A DNA stretch of 6,944 nucleotides from assembly GCA_963506915.1 (NCBI GenBank), contig CAUORE010000051.1, positions 1 through 6,944 of the forward strand, in the 5' to 3' direction. The notes beneath the pieces are model-generated. The model was not told the origin of the DNA and did not search any database. It saw only the letters and a program-made list of their open reading frames with translations. The DNA comes from JABCPE02 sp963506915. GTDB taxonomy: Bacteria > Bacteroidota > Bacteroidia > Flavobacteriales > Weeksellaceae. Within the stretch, counting starts at the first letter, position 1. Every line of letters begins with the position of its first letter. Positions 1 to 4,158 of this stretch are shown one piece after another. Made by a program: the position numbers and the translations under genes.

Positions 1-282
1 GTACACTCTGTGAAAGGGCAAACTCATTGCGCTACATTATACTTAGAATCTTTTTATTATAATGATAGAGGCAAGTCCTATGAATCTCAAAGATTAGCAG
101 ATGCTTTTTTAGGAAATTCTATAACTAATCGAGGAATAAGAATTCAGCAGTCGCTAAAAATGACTTATGTAGGTTTTTCTCGCCCAACTAATCTATTATG
201 TGTAGCCATTCATAAAGATAGATTCACTCAATGTCTATCTGAAATAAATGAAGATATTTGGGAGATTGTAGATTGTGGTTAA
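1..282 (+). CDS. UvrD-like SF1 DNA helicase, C-terminal fragment (5' end outside window)
   Basis: The reading frame is open from the first base, so the gene starts upstream of the window; 93 codons and a TAA stop are visible. The opening VHSVKGQTH matches helicase motif V of UvrD/Rep-type superfamily 1 enzymes (TxHxxKG). The later YVGFSRPTNLLCVA matches motif VI, whose arginine contacts ATP. The protein would therefore be an ATP-dependent DNA translocase or helicase. The KGQTH-type motif V followed directly by 'ATLYLE' recalls the short UvrD helicases of anti-phage operons such as GajB of Gabija, which pair with an OLD-family nuclease. That assignment is inference, because the partner would lie outside the window. 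An internal GTG at 10 is not a credible start, as it would remove motif V. No terminator is visible between this gene and the AbiE-type pair 97 bases downstream. Confidence 0.8.
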   Translation, partial: VHSVKGQTHCATLYLESFYYNDRGKSYESQRLADAFLGNSITNRGIRIQQSLKMTYVGFSRPTNLLCVAIHKDRFTQCLSEINEDIWEIVDCG

Positions 283-336
283 AAAGTTTGTTAGATTTAT
301 TAATAATTTTCAAATAAAAATAACATTCCACTATTA

Positions 337-371
337 TTTCGTCCCAAATTTTTTATATATTTGGGACGAAA
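337..371 (+). promoter_or_regulatory. Perfect 13-bp inverted repeat, probable AbiEi operator
   Basis: The arms TTTCGTCCCAAAT (337-349) and ATTTGGGACGAAA (359-371) are exact reverse complements around a 9-base AT spacer. The repeat ends 7 bases before the antitoxin ATG and overlaps a promoter-like box. Known AbiEi antitoxins repress their own operon by binding inverted repeats at the promoter through an N-terminal winged helix. By analogy this is the likely binding site. No U-tract follows the right arm, which makes an intrinsic terminator unlikely. Confidence 0.75.
356..363 (+). promoter_or_regulatory. Candidate -7 box of the AbiE-type operon
   Basis: TATATTTG fits the Bacteroidota -7 consensus TAnnTTTG exactly, and its TTTG half lies inside the right arm of the inverted repeat. 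No convincing -33 TTG box is seen at the usual 19-21 base spacing. A start site a few bases downstream would leave a leader of about 10 bases before the ATG at 379. It would also place an alternative TTG codon at 361 at or before the transcript start, which favours the ATG. Confidence 0.5.
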
Positions 372-378
372 ATTTTAT

Positions 379-984
379 ATGAGACCAAAAATAGAAGAAC
401 ATATTGCCCAAAAAATCAGTTCCTTTGAGGAGGGAATGATATTTTTCATTGATGATTTTTTGGATTTCGGTAGTTCAGAAAGCGTTAAAAAAGCTCTCTA
501 TCGGTTGGAAACCAAAGACAAAATAAAACGCCTTTCTCATGGAATTTACTACAAACCAAAATTCAGTAAGATTGTCGGAGAATTACAGCCATCTGTGGAG
601 GAAGTAGCCCAAGCTATCGCTCGGAGAGATAAAGCAAGGATTATACCTACAGGTGTTTATGCAGAGAATATTCTTGGATTGACTACCCAAGTGCCGATGA
701 AATTGGTCTTTCTTACCGATGGAGCTTCACGAATAGTCAAAATTGATAATAAAACTATTCAATTCAAAACCTCTGTGCCGAAAAATCTTTCTACCAAAGG
801 CAAAATTTCTACTTTGGTAATCCAAGCCTTGAAAAATATTAAAAAGGAAAATGTGAGTGAAGCGATTATCCAACAAATTGAAAAACATTTAAAAAACGAG
901 AGCAAAGAAAATATTTTGCATGATGCCAAACTTGCTCCAGAATGGATACGAAAAATAATGTTAAAATCTATTGAAAATGAATAA
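379..984 (+). CDS. abiEi: AbiEi-like (DUF6088) winged-helix antitoxin
   Basis: The product is 201 aa and is the probable antitoxin and transcriptional repressor of a type IV (AbiE-type) toxin-antitoxin pair. Residues 1-60 look like a winged-helix DNA-binding domain ending in RLSHGIYYKP, the 'L-x-x-G-x-Y' wing typical of AbiEi-type proteins. Residues 87-130 carry IIPTGVYAENILGL, KLVFLTDG and an FKTSVP strand, a pattern typical of DUF6088. The rest is helical and lysine-rich. ATG 379 is preferred over an in-frame TTG at 361, because the TTG lies inside the operator and promoter. The gene overlaps the toxin by 8 bases, implying coupled translation. In AbiE systems the antitoxin does not bind the toxin stably; it counters its activity and represses the operon. 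The 13-bp inverted repeat just upstream supports autoregulation. Family assignment is strong; the biochemical role is inferred. Confidence 0.85.
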   Translation: MRPKIEEHIAQKISSFEEGMIFFIDDFLDFGSSESVKKALYRLETKDKIKRLSHGIYYKPKFSKIVGELQPSVEEVAQAIARRDKARIIPTGVYAENILGLTTQVPMKLVFLTDGASRIVKIDNKTIQFKTSVPKNLSTKGKISTLVIQALKNIKKENVSEAIIQQIEKHLKNESKENILHDAKLAPEWIRKIMLKSIENE

Positions 985-1978
985 TTGGTTTTCTTTTACT
1001 GATAACGAGAAATACGAAGTTATTCGTTATACCGCCGATAAAATGGTTTTTTCTGATGTAGTGATTGAGAAAGATTGGTGGGTTTGTATGGTGCTTCGGG
1101 CTGTTTTTCAATCCAAATATCGTGAGCATATTGTGTTCAAGGGAGGGACATCACTCAGCAAGGCTTATAACATTATCGAGCGATTTTCAGAAGATGTAGA
1201 TTTGATTATTGACCGATATTTTCTTGGCTTTGAAGACGCAACTTCTAAGACTCAAATCAAAAAATTAAGAAAAAATGCGGGAACATTCGTTATCAATGAT
1301 TTCCGAAAAGAATTGATTTTGCAATTACAAAATTTAGGAATTTCGGATAAAACTTTCAGTATTGAATACAATGAAAATGTAGACGACACGAGCGACCCCA
1401 ATCAGCTGGAGTTGTATTATCATTCAGTAGTTCCAAGTCAAAATCATATTCAGAAGAAAATCGTTATTGAAATGGGAGCCAGAGCTTTATCTGAACCCTC
1501 AGAAATACGAAAAATAAACTCTTATATTGACCAAAATTTTAAAGATAGAGATTTTGCTTTTACTGATTTTGAGGTAAATGTAATCGTTCCGACTAAAACT
1601 TTTTTGGAGAAAATTTTTCTACTGCACGAAGAATTTACAAAACCCACCGAAAAAGTCCGTTTTGACAAACTCAGTAGGCATTTATACGATTTGGAAAAGA
1701 TAACGCGCACAGCATACGCAGAAAATGCTCTAAACGATAATGAGCTGTTCCAAACTATTGCAGATTTTAGAAAAGTAATGAATAATGTAAAGGGAATTTC
1801 TTTTGAAAACCATGAGAAAGGTAAAATCAATATCATTCCTCCTGATGAGGTCTTACATAAATGGGAAAATGATTACAAACTAATGCAACAGAATATGATT
1901 GTAGGAGATAGTTTATCATTTTCAGAATTGATAGAGAAAATCAAAGATTTGCAAAATAAGATAAATGGGAATACATAA
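977..1978 (+). CDS. abiEii: AbiEii/AbiGii-family nucleotidyltransferase toxin
   Basis: The product is 333 aa, the usual length for this toxin family (DUF1814, nucleotidyltransferase fold). An early EKDWWV (31-36) is typical of the family. FKGGTSLSK (54-62) followed by SEDVDL (71-76) forms the GG/S...DxD active site, with D73 and D75 as the likely metal-binding aspartates. IVIEMGAR (162-169), FLEKIFLLHEE (209-219) and SRHLYDL (233-239) match the later conserved blocks, so all main motifs are present and the gene looks intact. Family members transfer nucleotides to an RNA target (tRNA for the mycobacterial MenA homologues), which stops growth and can abort phage infection. The target here is unknown. 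ATG 977 lies inside the end of the antitoxin gene; a TTG at 971 is a weaker alternative. No Shine-Dalgarno is seen, so translation probably depends on coupling to the antitoxin. Confidence 0.9.
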   Translation: MNNWFSFTDNEKYEVIRYTADKMVFSDVVIEKDWWVCMVLRAVFQSKYREHIVFKGGTSLSKAYNIIERFSEDVDLIIDRYFLGFEDATSKTQIKKLRKNAGTFVINDFRKELILQLQNLGISDKTFSIEYNENVDDTSDPNQLELYYHSVVPSQNHIQKKIVIEMGARALSEPSEIRKINSYIDQNFKDRDFAFTDFEVNVIVPTKTFLEKIFLLHEEFTKPTEKVRFDKLSRHLYDLEKITRTAYAENALNDNELFQTIADFRKVMNNVKGISFENHEKGKINIIPPDEVLHKWENDYKLMQQNMIVGDSLSFSELIEKIKDLQNKINGNT

Positions 1979-1995
1979 GGTGTTCCCATTTTTTT
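1963..1995 (+). terminator. Intrinsic terminator of the AbiE-type operon
   Basis: AAATGGGAATAC (1963-1974) pairs with GTGTTCCCATTT (1980-1991), a 12-bp stem with one G-U pair, a 5-base loop and a T-tract to 1995. The left arm is made of the last toxin codons, and the stop codon lies partly in the loop. Confidence 0.85.
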
Positions 1996-2040
1996 GATAA
2001 AAGGAAAGTAATATTATTTAAATTATAAGTTATCAAAAAA
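1990..2040. repeat. 11-bp perfect inverted repeat just after the toxin terminator
   Basis: TTTTTTGATAA (1990-2000) and TTATCAAAAAA (2030-2040) are exact reverse complements separated by 29 AT-rich bases. The left arm reuses the T-tract of the toxin terminator. Read on the minus strand the element also ends in a T-run, so it could be a weak terminator for transcription coming from the tRNA side. It could equally be a protein-binding site of an element end. It has little GC and may be partly chance. Confidence 0.4.
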
Positions 2041-2044
2041 TATT

Positions 2045-2065
2045 GTGGGGAAAAAGCGGGGAAAA
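2045..2065 (+). repeat. Tandem G-run repeats, GYGGGGAAAA, 11-base period
   Basis: GTGGGGAAAA (2045-2054) and GCGGGGAAAA (2056-2065) are near-identical decamers one helical turn apart. They stand out against the very AT-rich surroundings. Their position near the tRNA 3' end, facing a similar pair on the other strand at 2191-2208, suggests arm-type binding sites for a tyrosine integrase. This is inference from placement. Confidence 0.45.
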
Positions 2066-2190
2066 TCTATAAATAAAAACCACCAACAAATTGATTTTTA
2101 TTTATTAGTGATTGGAATTGTGGAAACAGTTAATATTAGACAAAAGAAATAGATGGCTTTACATTATGATTGTTTTATTTATCTTAAAGC

Positions 2191-2208
2191 GTCCCCCTTA
2201 CTGTCCCC
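2191..2208 (-). repeat. Tandem GGGGAC repeats on the minus strand, 12-base period
   Basis: The plus strand reads GTCCCC at 2191-2196 and again at 2203-2208, which is GGGGAC twice on the minus strand. The pair lies just beyond the tRNA-Ser terminator and mirrors the G-run pair at 2045-2065. It is possibly an integrase arm site. No integrase gene is visible in the window. Confidence 0.4.
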
Positions 2209-2210
2209 TA

Positions 2211-2251
2211 AAATAAAAAATCCCATATAACTTGCTGGATTATAAGGGATT
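2211..2251 (-). terminator. Intrinsic terminator after tRNA-Ser and the ansA unit
   Basis: On the minus strand AATCCCTTATAA pairs with TTATATGGGATT (one mismatch in 12) around a 9-base loop, followed by TTTTATTT. It starts about 15 bases after the tRNA 3' end. It is the first terminator seen for the minus-strand operon. Confidence 0.75.
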
Positions 2252-2265
2252 GTAGTTTTACATAG

Positions 2266-2352
2266 CAGAAAGGAAGGGATTCGAACCCTCGATACGGTTA
2301 CCCGTATACCACCTTTCCAGGGTGGCCTCTTCAACCACTCGAGCACCTTTCT
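2266..2352 (-). tRNA. tRNA-Ser (anticodon GGA)
   Basis: The 87-base gene folds into a type II tRNA with a long variable arm. The acceptor stem AGAAAGG pairs with CCTTTCT, with discriminator G73, a serine identity base. The D arm has a CTC/GAG stem. The anticodon stem CCACC/GGTGG encloses CTGGAAA, giving anticodon GGA for codons UCC and UCU. The variable stem is ATACGG/CCGTAT with a GTAA loop, and the T arm contains GGGTTCGAATCCC. No CCA is encoded; the next bases are CTA, so CCA must be added enzymatically. The first pair A1-U72 is less common than G1-C72. Confidence 0.97.
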
Positions 2353-2362
2353 ATTAATTTTG

Positions 2363-2391
2363 CAAATGTATAAAATAATTTTTAATTACAA
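2363..2391 (-). promoter_or_regulatory. Candidate promoter of tRNA-Ser inside the ansA 3' end
   Basis: On the minus strand TACATTTG (2370-2363) fits TAnnTTTG exactly and ends 10 bases before the tRNA. TTG at 2391-2389 lies 18 bases upstream, close to the usual 19-21 base spacing for a -33 box. That box falls within the last codons of ansA, so the tRNA can be made independently of the operon. Confidence 0.6.
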
Positions 2392-3401
2392 GACATCTCC
2401 CCTCTCAAATTTTTAGAAAACTGCTGAGAAAAACTTCCTGCATATTTAGGATTGTCTATCAGATGCATCGCCTTTGTCAAAGCACTTTCTATGGTAATAT
2501 CTCCTCCGCTGATGGCATTGATTTTAGAAAAAATATTGCTATTTTCATACTTCCCTAAACTCACTCCACCCGATGGACACTGGCTTATGACCACGATATC
2601 TATATTCTTGCTGCGTATTTTCTGCAAAATTTCCAGCGTTTTGGCATCTCCGAAAATCGTTCCCGAACCGAAAACTTGGATAATCAAAACCTTTACAGCA
2701 TCTATTTTTAGTAAATATTCCAAATCCATCCCTGGGAAAATCCTGCACAAATGCACGCTGGTACTCAAATGATAGTCCACAGAAAACTTTTCATCCTGCT
2801 GAGGGCGGAAAAGATAACTTTCTTTAATATTTAAAAACACGCCTGATTTACCCAAAATAGGATAATTAGGACTTTGGAAGGCATCAAAGTTTTCCGAACT
2901 ATACTTTATACTTCTATTTCCGCGCAGGAGCTGATGCTCAAAATACAATGCCACTTCCTGAATAACAGCCTCATTTTCTTTATACAAACTCGCGTAGTAA
3001 AGGCTTGTCAGGAGGTTTTCTTTGGCATCTGTGCGCAGGTCTCCTATCGGTAATTGAGAACCTGTCAAAATCACTGGTTTGCGCAGTCCTTTCAGCATAA
3101 AACTCAGTGCCGAAGAGGTGTAAGCCATCGTATCTGTGCCATGCAGAATAAGAAATCCATCGTATTTTTCATAATTCGCCTCTATCACTTCTGCTATCGC
3201 TCTCCATTTTTCAGGACCGATGTCCGAGCTGTCTAGTGGCGGCGAAAACGAATGAATATAAGTATCACAATCCAGCAGCTTGATTTCAGGCAGCTTGTCA
3301 AAAATCAAATCAAAATCAAAGGGCTTGAGACTTCCTGTGTTGTAGTCTTTTTCCATCCCAATGGTGCCGCCTGTGTAGATAATCAAAACTTTTCTTTTCA
3401 T
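2382..3401 (-). CDS. ansA: Type I (cytoplasmic) L-asparaginase
   Basis: The product is 339 aa and complete. It hydrolyses L-asparagine to aspartate and ammonia. It starts directly with MKRKVLIIYTGGTIGM and has no signal peptide, which fits the cytoplasmic type I enzyme rather than the periplasmic type II. The nucleophile threonine is T10 or T13 in the TGGTIG motif. HGTDT (87-91) supplies the second catalytic Thr-Asp pair. RGNRSIK (160-166) supplies the catalytic lysine. The C-terminal LRGE matches the end of the E. coli AnsA family. The ATG lies only 3 bases after the stop of the upstream 106-aa gene, so both are probably on one transcript. It is followed by tRNA-Ser with no terminator between. 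It is a housekeeping enzyme, and its link to the stress-type genes upstream may be incidental. Confidence 0.95.
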   Translation of the reverse strand: MKRKVLIIYTGGTIGMEKDYNTGSLKPFDFDLIFDKLPEIKLLDCDTYIHSFSPPLDSSDIGPEKWRAIAEVIEANYEKYDGFLILHGTDTMAYTSSALSFMLKGLRKPVILTGSQLPIGDLRTDAKENLLTSLYYASLYKENEAVIQEVALYFEHQLLRGNRSIKYSSENFDAFQSPNYPILGKSGVFLNIKESYLFRPQQDEKFSVDYHLSTSVHLCRIFPGMDLEYLLKIDAVKVLIIQVFGSGTIFGDAKTLEILQKIRSKNIDIVVISQCPSGGVSLGKYENSNIFSKINAISGGDITIESALTKAMHLIDNPKYAGSFSQQFSKNLRGEMSCN

Positions 3402-3404
3402 GGG

Positions 3405-3725
3405 TTAAATTTTGTCAAAAATAACGGAATTTAAATTCAAAACAAACTCCTCCAAATTCTTTTTCCATATTTTGGGATTATTTTTAGAAAAATATAGCGA
3501 TACAGAGGGCTTTTCAGACACGAAACAAGCATAACTCTTTTCCATTGGTAAAACTTTCAAATCATCCATTCCTTCAAAACCCAAAGTAAGCGATTTATTC
3601 GGCTCATACAGATGATTGATAACCCAATATCCTGATATATCCAGCTCGTTTCCTTCCAGCTCCTCTGAAATAACCCAATTATGTTCGCTTAATTTCCTTC
3701 TTAAATCTTCTATATGGCTGTTCAT
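3405..3725 (-). CDS. Small protein of unknown function (106 aa)
   Basis: I do not recognise a named family. The protein is soluble-looking, with no signal peptide or membrane segment. It begins with an amphipathic helix (IEDLRRKLSEHNW). A probable beta-rich middle follows (SGYWVINHL, SLTLGFEGMDD, SVSLYFSK), then a C-terminal helix starting at PKIWKKNLEEF. This layout resembles small alpha/beta proteins often seen beside ankyrin or immunity-like genes, but that is only a resemblance. Its ATG overlaps the stop of the ankyrin gene as TAATG, so translation is probably coupled and the two products may act together. ansA follows after 3 bases. It is a real gene by its tight placement in the operon. 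Confidence 0.8.
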   Translation of the reverse strand: MNSHIEDLRRKLSEHNWVISEELEGNELDISGYWVINHLYEPNKSLTLGFEGMDDLKVLPMEKSYACFVSEKPSVSLYFSKNNPKIWKKNLEEFVLNLNSVIFDKI

Positions 3726-4105
3726 TATCTTTTTAGCAGACTCATTATCTCTTTGGATTTATTCTTATCGTGGTATTCTTCTGTGGCATAGTGTTTTGCA
3801 TCATACCCAAAGTCATTTTTCACACTTATTTCAGCGCCATTTTTTAAAAGAATTTCAATAATATCAAGATTCCCATTAATACAGGCGTTTTGGATAGGAG
3901 TAAAATTCAGTTCTCCCTGCTGATTTACATCTGCTCCGTTTTTTATCAGCAAAATAACATCTTCCTTAGACTGAGAATTAACCGCCAAGTTTAACAGCGT
4001 TTCCCTCATCGTACCTAAATCATGGATGGAGGTAATGGGACTACAATCCAAAAAACTAGGAAAATCCTGATATTTCAAAAAAAGTTTTGTCAAAAATTCA
4101 TCCAT
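3725..4105 (-). CDS. Small ankyrin-repeat protein
   Basis: The product is 126 aa. A short N-terminal helix region (1-33) is followed by ankyrin repeats. Repeat 1 is about 34-66 (LLNLAV...LLIKNGADVNQQ). Repeat 2 is about 67-99 (FTPIQNACINGNLDIIEILLKNGAEI). A partial third, about 100-126 (GYDAKHYA...IMSLLK), caps the stack. Ankyrin stacks bind other proteins and have no catalytic role by themselves. No signal peptide is seen, so it is probably cytoplasmic. ATG 4105 is chosen over a TTG at 4114, as it has a GGAG a few bases upstream. The gene starts 53 bases after the stop of the RING/TerD-like gene with no terminator between, and its stop overlaps the next ATG. It may bind the neighbouring 106-aa or 772-aa protein. 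Confidence 0.9.
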   Translation of the reverse strand: MDEFLTKLFLKYQDFPSFLDCSPITSIHDLGTMRETLLNLAVNSQSKEDVILLIKNGADVNQQGELNFTPIQNACINGNLDIIEILLKNGAEISVKNDFGYDAKHYATEEYHDKNKSKEIMSLLKR

Positions 4106-4158
4106 TTGCTCCAAATATCTTTACTTATAAAACAGCTTTGATTTCATGAGTTTTTAGC

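Larger units (their letters stand above)
1979..2265. other. Noncoding convergent region, putative junction of an integrative element
   Basis: No credible gene is seen in this 287-base stretch. It holds, from left to right, the AbiE terminator tail, an 11-bp inverted repeat, two G-run repeat pairs in opposite orientation, and the tRNA-Ser terminator hairpin. Accessory defence genes lie on its left, and the 3' end of a tRNA gene lies immediately to its right. That geometry is usual where islands insert into a tRNA 3' end. A duplicated tRNA 3' segment marking the far att site would lie outside the window, so the boundary is not proven. Confidence 0.35.

Noticed and set aside
361..378. TTG start at 361 for the antitoxin, adding six residues
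   Set aside because: It lies inside the operator and promoter, at or before the probable transcript start; the ATG at 379 fits better.
1522..1836. 104-aa frame opposite the AbiEii toxin gene
   Set aside because: It lies wholly inside a gene with clear family motifs, and its own product is low-complexity and unrecognisable: an antisense shadow.
2185..2260. Short minus-strand frame ending GDSKGDALR, which looked like an integrase tail
   Set aside because: It runs through the tRNA terminator hairpin and the tRNA end with no credible start or upstream coding sequence. The GDS/GD pattern simply comes from the GGGGAC repeats.
2452..2772. 106-aa frame on the plus strand opposite ansA
   Set aside because: ansA has all catalytic motifs across this stretch; the opposite frame is a shadow.
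4106..4120. GATATTTG as a separate promoter for the ankyrin gene
   Set aside because: One mismatch to TAnnTTTG, no -33 box, and it would leave almost no leader before the ATG; read-through from the upstream gene is simpler.
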